Assembly: GCA_012960755.1 (NCBI GenBank)
Contig: DUAT01000079.1
Span: 1-26,370, forward strand
DNA from: Gammaproteobacteria bacterium
GTDB taxonomy: Bacteria; Pseudomonadota; Gammaproteobacteria; Pseudomonadales; Azotimanducaceae_A
DNA: 26,370 nucleotides
Direction: 5' to 3'
Of this stretch, positions 1 to 8,164 are shown in pieces (the stretch's first letter is position 1; every line of letters begins with the position of its first letter). The notes beneath the pieces are model-generated. The model searched no databases, was not told where the DNA came from, and saw only the letters and a list, made by a program, of their open reading frames with translations. The position numbers and the translations under genes were made by a program.

Positions 1-76
1 GGTGAATGCGGAATAATTTCGTTATGAGATCACCTTTGAACGACAGAATAGGATATCTCCGGGGCAGATTGAACCT

Positions 77-991
77 CTAATCCAAAGGATCTCCAGTACG
101 TTTCCAACCGTGACGTTCAACCCAGCTTTCTAACTCTTCCAGTCGTCCATAAGCACGTTGACGTTTCCTGATGCTGGCAACCTGTCGAAACCAGGCAGCT
201 TGATCATCCGTCAGATTAGCAGCAGGGGGTAGACTGAGCATGCGCAGATGGCTGATGTAATCAGACAGCGACATTAGTTGCGTCGATGAACTTCCAGTTA
301 ATCCGGATACCAACGGTTCGAGCAACTTTTGCAGTTGTTCTGGTGATTTTTCCAGGTGCTGTAATCGTTTGTAGATTGAGGTATGTTGATAGCCATCAAT
401 GGTGTCACAGATTTTGGCACGAACCGGGTTAAGGTCAACATATGCCATCGTCGCCAGTACAGCTCGCTCGCTGAGCAAAGCACCGGAATAGAATCGACTC
501 TCGAAAAAGTGACCCGTGCATTTGTCCTCACGGTTTGCCCGCCATGCAATGGGTTGTTTGAGGTGTTTCATGAAGGCAGAGAGAGACCCTAAGGTTAACC
601 GCGCCTTTTCCAACAGCAACGGATCATTCATAATATTTTCCCGGCGGATCTCTTGCTGTGCAGCATCATCCTGGTGTTGAGACAGCTTAGGCGGAAATGC
701 TTCCGTCCAGCGTCTGGCAACTTCAGCGTCATCCCATTGGTGGCAGGCCAGCGGATCATAGTAAACCACCAGGTGGAAGTGATTGGAGAGAATGGCAAAG
801 GCGTCAATTTCAATCGCAAAGCACTTCGCCAGATGAAAAAGACGTTGTTCTAACCATGACTTACGATGGTCGTATTTCCTGCGGCTAGGTTTATCGAATC
901 CACACAGCCAACTTCGTCGCACACAGCGGGACATCAGGTGATAGTGCAGGGCAATTTCGTTATCAACCAATTGGGATCGGGGTGTCGTCAT
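77..991 (-). CDS. REP-associated tyrosine transposase (RAYT, IS200-like Y1 family)
   Basis: A 304-residue protein of the Y1/HUH transposase superfamily. Early in the protein is a YHLMSRCVRR segment typical of gammaproteobacterial RAYTs. Near residue 70 is the metal-binding HUH motif NHFHLVV. The C-terminal tail (SIRKRQRAYG followed by a Trp-rich end) also resembles RAYT proteins, so the gene looks full length. RAYTs are single-copy, domesticated relatives of IS200/IS605 transposases that act on REP-type palindromes. The catalytic Tyr is probably in the region around residues 170-190 (AYVDLNPVRA), but I cannot assign it with certainty. The gene reads out of the window's left edge region, with about 76 bases of unassigned sequence after its stop. 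Upstream of its start lie short repeats and a fragment copied from its own coding sequence. Confidence 0.9.
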   Translation of the reverse strand: MTTPRSQLVDNEIALHYHLMSRCVRRSWLCGFDKPSRRKYDHRKSWLEQRLFHLAKCFAIEIDAFAILSNHFHLVVYYDPLACHQWDDAEVARRWTEAFPPKLSQHQDDAAQQEIRRENIMNDPLLLEKARLTLGSLSAFMKHLKQPIAWRANREDKCTGHFFESRFYSGALLSERAVLATMAYVDLNPVRAKICDTIDGYQHTSIYKRLQHLEKSPEQLQKLLEPLVSGLTGSSSTQLMSLSDYISHLRMLSLPPAANLTDDQAAWFRQVASIRKRQRAYGRLEELESWVERHGWKRTGDPLD

Positions 992-1083
992 GTGGCTATG
1001 ATGCCGGGTTCAGACATACGCTATCTGGCGGGTAAAGTCGTCAGTGGTTGTGCGATATTCTGGTTTTTCTTTGTGAGCTATCT

Positions 1084-1205
1084 CTGAGAGGGTTGCAGTT
1101 GAAAAAGAGTGTGTGTCCCCCTATCCTAGTTGAAAAAGAGTGTGTGTCTCTGTCAGATGTCTGAGAGGTTTGCAGTTGAAAAAGAGTGTGTGTCCCCCTA
1201 TCCTA
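1084..1205. repeat. Short direct repeats upstream of the RAYT gene
   Basis: Two 45-bp direct repeats (1084-1128 and 1161-1205) differ at one position. A third, shorter copy lies between them. The shared core gttgaaaaagagtgtgtgtc occurs at 1098-1117, 1129-1148 and 1175-1194. The unit starts ctgagag, contains the core and ends ccccctatccta. The cluster sits between the RAYT start and a copied RAYT fragment, so it is probably related to transposase action, for example a target or end sequence. This role is inferred. The spacing is irregular and too short for a CRISPR array. Confidence 0.8.
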
Positions 1206-1207
1206 TC

Positions 1208-1301
1208 TTCAATCGCAAAGCACTTCGCCAGATGAAAAAGACGTTGTTCTAACCATGACTTACGATGGTCGTATTTCCTGCGGCTAGGTTTATCAAATCC
1301 A
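1208..1301 (-). pseudogene. 94-bp duplicated fragment of the RAYT gene
   Basis: Positions 1208-1301 repeat positions 809-902, inside the RAYT coding sequence, with a single difference (g at 896 versus a at 1295). The copy encodes roughly RAYT residues 31-61 (GFDKPSRRKYDHRKSWLEQ onward). It starts directly after the second 45-bp repeat and ends abruptly about 90 bases before the RND adaptor gene. It lacks the HUH motif and cannot make a transposase. It is a remnant of an aberrant transposition, gene conversion or local duplication. An open frame of 77 codons runs through it, but that is accidental. Confidence 0.85.
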
Positions 1302-1390
1302 TTCCATAATATATTCACCATCGTTCCAAACCAAAACGACGTGGCCTGCGTCATACCTGTTAATTGTAGTTAGTCTCCCTGGGAATTCAC

Positions 1391-2326
1391 GTGAAAGGAA
1401 TTTTGATAAAGCTGGTCGCCCCGGTGGCCATTGTTGCGGCAGGTGTTGGTGCGTTTGTATTGCTTGAAGCTGGTAAACCTGAACCGGAAAAGAAAACTGA
1501 ACCGTCTCGACCGTTGAGTGTGTATGTTGAACGGGCAGAACAGACTGATGTGTCACTGCTGGTTTCGACAGAAGGTGAAGTTCGGGCGCGTACTGAAGTC
1601 AATCTGGTCGCGCAGGTAGCCGGGCGTGTCATCGCCGTCTCTCCGGAATTCACTGAAGGGGGAATCGTCCTGCCGGGTGTGACCCTGATCAGCATCGAGG
1701 ACACCGATTTCCAACTTGCACTGTCCCAGGCGCAAGCCGTGGTGGCAGAGGCAGAAGTTGGTGTGCAGGAGGCTTTGGCCATAGCAGACGTTGCTCGCAA
1801 GCAACTACGAAACGCAGATAAAGCCTCGCCCCTGGCACTGAAGAAACCCCAGGTTGCACAAGCCCGGGCGAGACTCGAAGCTGCCCTGGCGTCAATGGAA
1901 CTGGCCAGGCTCGAACTGGTCCGTCTCGACGCCGCCATCGATAGTCAGACCCGTACCCTATTTGGTCAGGTGGAGATCAAGTCCCCCTACGAGGACAATG
2001 TTTCCCAAAATGGCATGCCTCTGGCTGTCGGGCTCTATGTGAAGGCCGAAATTGCCGGGCGTCGTATTGAGAATGCAACCGTCATTCCACGCAATGCCCT
2101 GCGGGCCGGTAACAATGTATTTGTGGTCAACAGCGAAGATCGTCTGGGAGTTCGTCACGTCGGCGTTGTTCATAGTTCATCCACAGAAGCGGTAATAGGC
2201 AGCGGCATCAAGCCTTTTGAACGGGTGATCGTCTCTTCAATCCGGAATCCAATACCCGGCATGAGGCTCTCGGCACTGGAAAGCAGCCTCAGGCATTCCG
2301 TTGTTACAGGTGGAGGTGGACTCTAG
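1391..2326 (+). CDS. RND efflux periplasmic adaptor (membrane fusion protein), internally shortened
   Basis: A 311-residue protein with an N-terminal membrane anchor (residues 5-25), start GTG. The first lipoyl half is seen around residues 60-105 (TEGEVRARTEVNLVAQVAGRV). An alpha-helical hairpin rich in Ala, Glu and Gln covers residues 107-177. A beta-barrel/membrane-proximal segment starting AAIDSQTRTLFGQVEI occupies residues 181 onward. HlyD/AcrA-type adaptors of this kind are usually about 370-400 residues. After the hairpin they return to a second lipoyl half (a segment like RAPFDGRV) and an early barrel region before the SQTRT segment. Both are absent here: the helix LARLELVRLD runs straight into AAIDSQTRT with the frame kept. 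The stop overlaps the pump start by one base (TAGTG), so the two genes are translationally coupled. The pump partner is certain from context; normal adaptor function is doubtful. Confidence 0.85.
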   Translation: MKGILIKLVAPVAIVAAGVGAFVLLEAGKPEPEKKTEPSRPLSVYVERAEQTDVSLLVSTEGEVRARTEVNLVAQVAGRVIAVSPEFTEGGIVLPGVTLISIEDTDFQLALSQAQAVVAEAEVGVQEALAIADVARKQLRNADKASPLALKKPQVAQARARLEAALASMELARLELVRLDAAIDSQTRTLFGQVEIKSPYEDNVSQNGMPLAVGLYVKAEIAGRRIENATVIPRNALRAGNNVFVVNSEDRLGVRHVGVVHSSSTEAVIGSGIKPFERVIVSSIRNPIPGMRLSALESSLRHSVVTGGGGL

Positions 2327-5300
2327 TGGAACGATTAATTTCCTGGTGGGTTCACAACCCGGTTGCGTCCAACCTGTTGATGGCTGGCATTCTGCTGGCC
2401 GGGGTCCTGGGTTTTTTATCCATGGAAAGAGAAACTTTTCCATCCTTCAAACCGAGCCAGGTAAAGATAGAGATTGTTTGGCCTGGAGCTGCACCCCAGG
2501 AGGTTGAAGAACAAATCATCATCCGCATGGAAGAAGCTTTGAGTGGCCTGGACAATGTCTATCGCATTTATTCCTCCGCAGCGGAGAACTATGGTGAGTT
2601 GGAAATTGTCACCTACCCGACGGTCAACATGGAAGAATTTCTTAATGAAGTGAAAGGTATTGTTGACTCGGTTAACAGTCTGCCGAGGGATATGGAAAAA
2701 CCAAAAGTTCGCCGCACCGTATATCGTCAGGAAGTATTCCGGGTGGCTGTGCATGGCGACCTGGATGAGCGAACGCTTAAGAACCTGGCTGAAGACATCA
2801 GGGATGAAATCGTGGCGTTGCCTTATATATCCATCGTGGAATTGTTTGGTGCCCGTCGTGAAGAAGTGACTATAGAGGTCTCAGAAGCCTCTTTACGCAA
2901 GTATGGTTTGAACTTTGCCGATGTTGCCAGTGCGATTCGCAACAGTTCAATTAACCTGTCATCTGGTCGAATACGAACGGAAACCGGTGATGTTCTGCTC
3001 AGGGCCCGCAACCTGGCGAACTCAGAACGTGAATTCAGGGAAATCATCGTTCGCCAGAACGAAAACGGCGGCATTGTGCGCGTTCAGGATGTTGCGACGG
3101 TTGTCGATGGGTTTGAAGATGAAGAAATTCTGGCGACGCTCGATGGTGAACCTGCAGTGCTGGTACAGATCATGTCGACGGATACGATGCAGATAGTAAA
3201 ACTGAGTGATTCCGTTAGGGGATGGATGGCCGAACGACAAAAAACCTTACCTGATGGCGTAAGCCTGTCGGTTTGGATTGACGACGCAGATACGTATAAA
3301 TCCCGAATGAACACGATCGGCAGTTCAGCGGGCCTCGGGTTGTTTTTAGTCTTTCTGGTACTGTTCCTGTCGTTGCGCCCCATGGTCGCCATGTGGGTAA
3401 CCGCGGGCATCGCCGTCGCCTTTATGGGCACCTTTGCCATATTGCCTGCGAATGATGTATCGCTCAACATCCTCTCAACCTTCGCGTTTTTGTTGGTTCT
3501 TGGCATTGTTGTCGATGATGCGATTGTGGTGGGTGAAAGTATTCATGATCACAGCCACCGGTATAGTGGCCCAGATGCTGCGGTTAAAGGAGCCAGCACG
3601 GTATCCAAACCGGTTATCTTTGCCGTACTGACGACGATCGTGGCATTCGCACCCTGGTTTTTCCTCACGGGTGAAGATGCCCAGATGACAAGGCAGCTAT
3701 CAATCGTCATCACCGCTGCATTGGCTATATCCCTGGTCGAAGCGTTTTTTATTCTTCCCGCTCACCTGTCACGCCTGAAGCACAGAGAAGAATTAGGCAG
3801 GTTTGCACAGTGGCAGAAAAATATTGAGCAGAGCATCGTGAAATTTTCCCGCAGTGTCTATTTTAAATGGGTGAGTTTAGCGGTCGCTCATCGATATATT
3901 ACCGGCAGTATCTTTTTCACCACGCTCATTATCAGTGTCGGCGTATTCAGCAATGGCTGGGTTAAGTTTAATTTTATGCCAGAGGTAGAGGCAGAAATTA
4001 TCTATCTCAACGTCACCCTGCCAACAGGCACACCTTATACACGAGCCCTGGAAGTACTGGATCAGCTTCAGCAGGCGGAACTGAAGCTGATCGACGAAGT
4101 GGAAGCCCAGGCGAAGCTGGACGGTGGCTCGGGCAAGCTCATTCAGGGCTGGTACACGCGATCCCGTCGAGACAGTGTGATTGCAATCATCAGCCTGGCG
4201 CCGCCAGAGGAGCGGGACCTTTCGGCCAAGGAGGCAGCAACGCGACTCAGAGAATTAGTTGGCGATGTGCCCGATGCCGACGAAATTGAAATAAACTACA
4301 CCATGAATAACTCGACGCCGCGAGTGAGCTACACGTTAAAACATCGAAATATGGAACTGTTGCAGGCGGCAGCAAACGATCTGAAAGGCAAGCTGCACGA
4401 ATATGAAGGCACGTTTTATGTGCGCGACAATATGCGCGGTGAAACCTACGAGCTGCATATGGAATTGCTGCCTGGTGCCGAAAAGCTGGGAGTCAGCCTG
4501 GCGACAGTTTCACGCCAGGTTCGCCAGGCATACTACGGTGAAGAGGTTCAACGTCTGCCCCGCGAAAATGGCGACGTGAAAGTGATGGTGCGATACCCGA
4601 AGGAATCCCGCTACAGCCTCGAAAGCCTGAATAGCTTTCACGTGCACACACCTGATGGTCGGCAAATTCCGTTACTGTCTATTGTTGATGTTGAACTTGT
4701 CGCAGGGGTCCAGCGCATTCAGCGTCAGGATGGTGAACGCATGGTACGGGTAACGGCCGATGTCATCGGTGATTTGATGAGTGATATCAATGATGATGTG
4801 GTTAAAAATTTCCTGCCGACCCTCGAAAGCCGCTACCCCGAGCTGGTCATCAGGCACAGTGGCCAGGCACAGGTGGAGGAAGACTTCCTCAACGAGTTGG
4901 TTGCGTTGTATGCGATCGCACTTTTTGTGATGTACGCCTTGATTGCCGTCGCATTCAGATCTTACTTTTTACCCCTGCTGGTCATGACCGCGATTCCGTT
5001 TGGCTTCATGGGCGCCGTCTACGGCCACCTGGCGTTTGGTGTTTCCATGGCGATGTTCTCGTTTTTTGGCATTGGTGCGGCAGCAGGCGTTGTCGTTAAC
5101 GACAACCTGGTGCTGGTGGATTATGTTGAACGCCTGCGTAAAAAAGGTGTGAACGCGGCGGATGCGGTGATTGAGGCAGGTGTCGCAAGGTTTCGGCCGA
5201 TTCTACTCACCACGGTGACGACGTTTGTGGGTCTGATACCTATCATGGTGGCACGTTCAACGGACGCACAATTTCTTAAGCCTGCGGTGATCGCCCTGGC

Positions 5301-5475
5301 CTTTGGTGTTCTGTTTGCGTTGTTCGTCACCCTGTTCCTGGTGCCTTCACTTTATTGCATTGGCGATGATGTCCAGGCACTGTTGAGAAAGGCCCGAGAG
5401 AATGTGCGTGGATTAATACCTGGGAAATCACTGGTTCTATCCAGTGAGCTAGTCGCTGTAAAACAACCTGAATAA
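2326..5475 (+). CDS. RND family efflux permease (AcrB/MexB-like, HAE1-type)
   Basis: A 1049-residue inner-membrane proton-driven pump that would export small hydrophobic or amphipathic compounds through a tripartite channel. It has the RND layout of one membrane helix near residues 13-33, a large periplasmic loop, a helix bundle at about 333-480, a second loop, and a C-terminal bundle at about 860-1020. The proton-relay Asp pair is present as VLGIVVDDAIVVGE (Asp397-Asp398). The matching second-half helix reads GVVVNDNLVLVDY near residue 925. The GTG start at 2326 is preceded by a strong ggaggtgg ribosome site at 2312-2319, inside the adaptor gene. Length is normal. No outer-membrane TolC-like gene is in the window, so that partner must be encoded elsewhere. 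The substrate cannot be told from sequence. Confidence 0.95.
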   Translation: MERLISWWVHNPVASNLLMAGILLAGVLGFLSMERETFPSFKPSQVKIEIVWPGAAPQEVEEQIIIRMEEALSGLDNVYRIYSSAAENYGELEIVTYPTVNMEEFLNEVKGIVDSVNSLPRDMEKPKVRRTVYRQEVFRVAVHGDLDERTLKNLAEDIRDEIVALPYISIVELFGARREEVTIEVSEASLRKYGLNFADVASAIRNSSINLSSGRIRTETGDVLLRARNLANSEREFREIIVRQNENGGIVRVQDVATVVDGFEDEEILATLDGEPAVLVQIMSTDTMQIVKLSDSVRGWMAERQKTLPDGVSLSVWIDDADTYKSRMNTIGSSAGLGLFLVFLVLFLSLRPMVAMWVTAGIAVAFMGTFAILPANDVSLNILSTFAFLLVLGIVVDDAIVVGESIHDHSHRYSGPDAAVKGASTVSKPVIFAVLTTIVAFAPWFFLTGEDAQMTRQLSIVITAALAISLVEAFFILPAHLSRLKHREELGRFAQWQKNIEQSIVKFSRSVYFKWVSLAVAHRYITGSIFFTTLIISVGVFSNGWVKFNFMPEVEAEIIYLNVTLPTGTPYTRALEVLDQLQQAELKLIDEVEAQAKLDGGSGKLIQGWYTRSRRDSVIAIISLAPPEERDLSAKEAATRLRELVGDVPDADEIEINYTMNNSTPRVSYTLKHRNMELLQAAANDLKGKLHEYEGTFYVRDNMRGETYELHMELLPGAEKLGVSLATVSRQVRQAYYGEEVQRLPRENGDVKVMVRYPKESRYSLESLNSFHVHTPDGRQIPLLSIVDVELVAGVQRIQRQDGERMVRVTADVIGDLMSDINDDVVKNFLPTLESRYPELVIRHSGQAQVEEDFLNELVALYAIALFVMYALIAVAFRSYFLPLLVMTAIPFGFMGAVYGHLAFGVSMAMFSFFGIGAAAGVVVNDNLVLVDYVERLRKKGVNAADAVIEAGVARFRPILLTTVTTFVGLIPIMVARSTDAQFLKPAVIALAFGVLFALFVTLFLVPSLYCIGDDVQALLRKARENVRGLIPGKSLVLSSELVAVKQPE

Positions 5476-5497
5476 TGTGACTTCCAGTTTTGCCTGT

Positions 5498-5962
5498 TTA
5501 ATCAGTTAAAACAGCCGGAACCTCTTTTTGCATCAGCCCTGTTAACCTGAAGAAAAGATAGCCGCCAATAGCACCAGCGAGCCCCTGGGACAACAGCCCC
5601 ATCACTGTTCTTGTGGCGGCAATACCGGTCAAACCCAGCACAGCTTTCATCACCAGGTGAATTGTCACCAGTCCTACTGCACCCGCGAGCACATAGCCAA
5701 CCAGCCGCAGGTTGGGAACGAACTTGATAATGCCAGCGGCGACGGGCAATGAGATAAGAAAGCTGATGCCAATAACAGGCAGGTAAATTACGCTGAGACC
5801 ACCTACATCATGCAGGGTAGCTGAAAACCGGTCTGCAAAAGTCACTGTCATGCCCATATCCTGCAGGTTACCCAGGATGAACTGCGTCGCGAAAATACTC
5901 CCCAACACAAACGTAACCAGAACAGCGGCAAAATAGGCGCCAATGACTTTAATAGCTTTCAC
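5498..5962 (-). CDS. Small four-helix inner-membrane protein of unknown function
   Basis: A 154-residue hydrophobic protein with about four predicted membrane helices: residues 5-27, 52-75, 82-108 and 115-140. The start is GTG at 5962 with a ggggat ribosome site just upstream. I do not recognise a family with confidence. No catalytic motif or metal-binding cluster is visible. It converges on the RND pump gene with only about 22 bases between the stops, and it is divergent from the sugar dehydrogenase gene. It is therefore probably transcribed alone from the 5963-6084 gap. Confidence 0.75.
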   Translation of the reverse strand: MKAIKVIGAYFAAVLVTFVLGSIFATQFILGNLQDMGMTVTFADRFSATLHDVGGLSVIYLPVIGISFLISLPVAAGIIKFVPNLRLVGYVLAGAVGLVTIHLVMKAVLGLTGIAATRTVMGLLSQGLAGAIGGYLFFRLTGLMQKEVPAVLTD

Positions 5963-6084
5963 GATGCAGTATCCCCACGCGCTAAACGCTTAAGAAAAAA
6001 AGTGTGGCCGGAGCATACAACAGATTTGACATTTAAGCCTGTGGTGCTGGCATAATTCGCAATCATACTGAGCGGATACCAGCC

Positions 6085-7188
6085 ATGAAAATATTTCTTT
6101 CGGTGACTTTGTTGCTAGCCATGACTCTGCCTGCCTCCCAAGCCAGCGGGGCCGGGTACAAGCTGGAAACGGTTGCGGACGACCTGGCATACCCCTGGTC
6201 CGTGGCGTTTCTACCAGCTGGTGAACTATTGTTGGCTGAACGTGGCGGCAATTTACGGATAATATCCGCCAATGGCAGCGTGGGGGAGGCCCTGCAGGGT
6301 GTACCTGAAAGTTACGTTGAGAGCCAGGGGGGGTTTCATGATGTGGTGTTGCATCCTGATTTTGACGATAACCAGCTTGTCTATCTGGCCTTTGCCCATG
6401 GTCGGCCCGACGCAAACGGGACCCGAATCATACGTGGCCGTTTAACAGACAATGCCCTTGTTGATGTAGAGGTGATTTTTACGGTTGAACCGCTTAAAGC
6501 TACAGCGGTTCACTACGGTGGCAAACTGCAGTTTTTACCCGATGGCAAGCTTCTTCTTACCACGGGTGATGGCTTTGATTACCGTGAGGAAGCCCAGAAC
6601 AAGGACAGTATGCTGGGTAAGACCATTCGAATTAACGATGATGGCAGTGTACCGGCAGATAACCCGTTTGTCGGTCAGGAGGGCAACGACAAGATATTTA
6701 CCTGGGGGCATCGCAATTCCCAGGGGCTCACCCTGGACACTGTCACAGGCACAATCTACCTGCATGAGCATGGCCCAAGAGGTGGTGATGAGGTCAATAA
6801 GCTGGAGGCAGGCAAAAACTACGGCTGGCCAGCTATCACCTACGGGATAAATTACAGCGGCGCCTACGTCTCACCATTCACAGAACACCCGTCCATGGAG
6901 CAACCGCTGAAGTACTGGGTACCCAGCATTGCACCTTCCGGGCTGGCCTATTACAACGGGGACGCATTTCCTCAGTGGAAAGGTGACCTGTTTGTAGGTG
7001 CGTTGGTCAACAAGGATGTCCGCAGACTTGATATGGAAAACGGTCAGGTGGTGGGCGAGGAGATACTGTTTGCCGAAATGGGTGAACGCATCCGGGATAT
7101 TCGCGTAGGACCCGATGGGTTTATTTATATTCTGACCGACAGCAGCAGCGGAAAAATTGTTCGCGTGATTCCTGCGGACTTACCTTGA
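6085..7188 (+). CDS. PQQ-dependent soluble aldose sugar dehydrogenase (GSDH family)
   Basis: A 367-residue secreted beta-propeller enzyme. A Sec signal peptide covers residues 1-20 (MKIFLSVTLLLAMTLPASQA). Family motifs in order: PWSVAFLP near 37, GGFHDVVLHPDF at 82-93, HYGGKLQFLPDGKLLLTTGDG at 143-163, LGKTIRIN at 177, WGHRNSQGL at 207 and HGPRGGDEVNKLEAGKNYGWP from 229. His143 matches the catalytic base of soluble glucose dehydrogenases, and Arg210 matches the PQQ-contacting Arg. The E. coli YliI/Asd-type enzymes of this length oxidise aldoses in the periplasm and pass electrons to the respiratory chain. No PQQ synthesis genes are present, so the cofactor must come from elsewhere in the genome or the environment. 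The native sugar is unknown. Confidence 0.9.
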   Translation: MKIFLSVTLLLAMTLPASQASGAGYKLETVADDLAYPWSVAFLPAGELLLAERGGNLRIISANGSVGEALQGVPESYVESQGGFHDVVLHPDFDDNQLVYLAFAHGRPDANGTRIIRGRLTDNALVDVEVIFTVEPLKATAVHYGGKLQFLPDGKLLLTTGDGFDYREEAQNKDSMLGKTIRINDDGSVPADNPFVGQEGNDKIFTWGHRNSQGLTLDTVTGTIYLHEHGPRGGDEVNKLEAGKNYGWPAITYGINYSGAYVSPFTEHPSMEQPLKYWVPSIAPSGLAYYNGDAFPQWKGDLFVGALVNKDVRRLDMENGQVVGEEILFAEMGERIRDIRVGPDGFIYILTDSSSGKIVRVIPADLP

Positions 7189-7254
7189 GCTCTAACCAGT
7201 ACCAGTATTTTTACGGGTAGAAATTATTTCTGGTTAAAATGAGATATTTCTTGT

Positions 7255-7278
7255 TTCTGTCTCATAAACGAGACAGAA
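7255..7278. promoter_or_regulatory. Perfect palindrome, probable TetR-family operator
   Basis: A 9-bp inverted repeat, TTCTGTCTC then a six-base spacer ataaac then GAGACAGAA, with no mismatch. It lies 35 bases before the ATG of the hydrolase gene. The second gene of that operon encodes a TetR-type regulator, and such regulators commonly bind a palindrome in front of their own operon. Binding by that regulator is inferred. A run-free hairpin this close to a start codon is unlikely to be a terminator. Confidence 0.6.
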
Positions 7279-7312
7279 TTGCGATCTGTTTCATTTGACT
7301 GGAATCCTACAC

Positions 7313-8164
7313 ATGGAAGATAAAATTTATGCCAGGCCGGATCGCCTCCTGGCACTTGCCGAGGGCCCAAGAGCCCTGTCGGAAATCGCCTCGCTGATGT
7401 CAACAGCGCCATTTCTGGTCAATGCCCGGCGTGGCGACGGCCATCCTGTGCTGGTGATGCCGGGATTCGGTGCCAGCGACAGGTCAACCGGCGTGCTGCG
7501 GGGTTTTCTGAACTCGCGTGGATATGAGGCTCAACCCTGGAAGCTCGGTACTAATTTAGGCCCCGCAATGCCGGAACTGGCGGTTCGATTGGGTGGACGT
7601 CTCGATGAGGTTTTTGAAGAAAATAATGGCCGCAAAGTCAGTCTGGTAGGCTGGAGCCTTGGCGGTGTCTACAGTCGCCTGCTGGCGCAGCTCTATCCAG
7701 ACAAGGTACGCCAGGTCATCACCCTTGGCAGTCCGTTTGGTGGTAGCCCACGTTCTACCAATGCCTATCGATTTATAAAAATGATGAGTGATACGCCGAT
7801 TGAACAAATGCCGTCAAATCATTTGCGACTACTGGCCGGTGAAGCACTGAACAACATTCCCAGTACTGCAATATTCAGCAAGACCGATGGCATCGTGCCC
7901 TGGCAAATCGCCACGCAACCACCGTCGGACATCGCCGAGAACATTGAGGTTTATACCAGCCATCTCGGTTTGGGTATCAATTCCGCTGTTTTGTATGCCG
8001 TTGCTGATCGCCTGGGTAATCCTGAAGATGACTGGCAACCGTTTAAACGAACGGGCTGGAAGCGATTTGTTTACGGCCCGGCGCGACTGGACTCAACCGG
8101 GCGATCAAGGTCCGGGCGATCAAGGTCACAGGCTTCGACCAACAAGACCTGCCAGCCAACATGA
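7313..8164 (+). CDS. Alpha/beta hydrolase (esterase/lipase-like)
   Basis: A 283-residue cytoplasmic alpha/beta hydrolase. The oxyanion strand is HPVLVMPGFG (residues 44-53) and the nucleophile elbow is GWSLGG with Ser115. The likely acid is Asp192 (FSKTDGIVPW) and the likely His is His217 (YTSHLGLG). A start at ATG 7313 is preferred over an in-frame TTG at 7295, because a gga stretch lies at a usable distance and no ribosome site precedes the TTG. The last 20 or so residues (TGRSRSGRSRSQ and on) come from a 15-bp tandem repeat and are unlikely to belong to the conserved fold. The stop overlaps the following regulator gene in an ATGA arrangement. Pairing of such a hydrolase with a QsdR-like regulator suggests an ester, thioester or lactone substrate, which remains a guess. 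Confidence 0.85.
   Translation: MEDKIYARPDRLLALAEGPRALSEIASLMSTAPFLVNARRGDGHPVLVMPGFGASDRSTGVLRGFLNSRGYEAQPWKLGTNLGPAMPELAVRLGGRLDEVFEENNGRKVSLVGWSLGGVYSRLLAQLYPDKVRQVITLGSPFGGSPRSTNAYRFIKMMSDTPIEQMPSNHLRLLAGEALNNIPSTAIFSKTDGIVPWQIATQPPSDIAENIEVYTSHLGLGINSAVLYAVADRLGNPEDDWQPFKRTGWKRFVYGPARLDSTGRSRSGRSRSQASTNKTCQPT
8097..8126 (+). repeat. 15-bp tandem repeat in the 3' end of the hydrolase gene
   Basis: Two exact, adjacent copies of ccgggcgatcaaggt (8097-8111 and 8112-8126). They encode the Arg-Ser-rich tail TGRSRSGRSRS. Because 15 is a multiple of three, copy-number change would lengthen or shorten the tail without breaking the frame. Confidence 0.9.

Noticed and set aside
1084..1205. Possible CRISPR-like array
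   Set aside because: There are only two or three copies, the spacing is uneven, one copy is partial and no cas genes are present.
1121..1354. A 77-codon minus-strand frame through the RAYT fragment
   Set aside because: Only its middle resembles RAYT. Both ends are repeat or unrelated sequence, so it is not counted as a gene.
1387..1938. A 183-codon minus-strand frame rich in Ser, Ala and Thr
   Set aside because: It is antisense to the adaptor gene and its composition is that of a shadow frame.
5476..5520. Hairpin between the RND pump and the small membrane protein (ctgttt with aaacag)
   Set aside because: A six-base AT-rich stem without a clear U-run is too weak to call a terminator.
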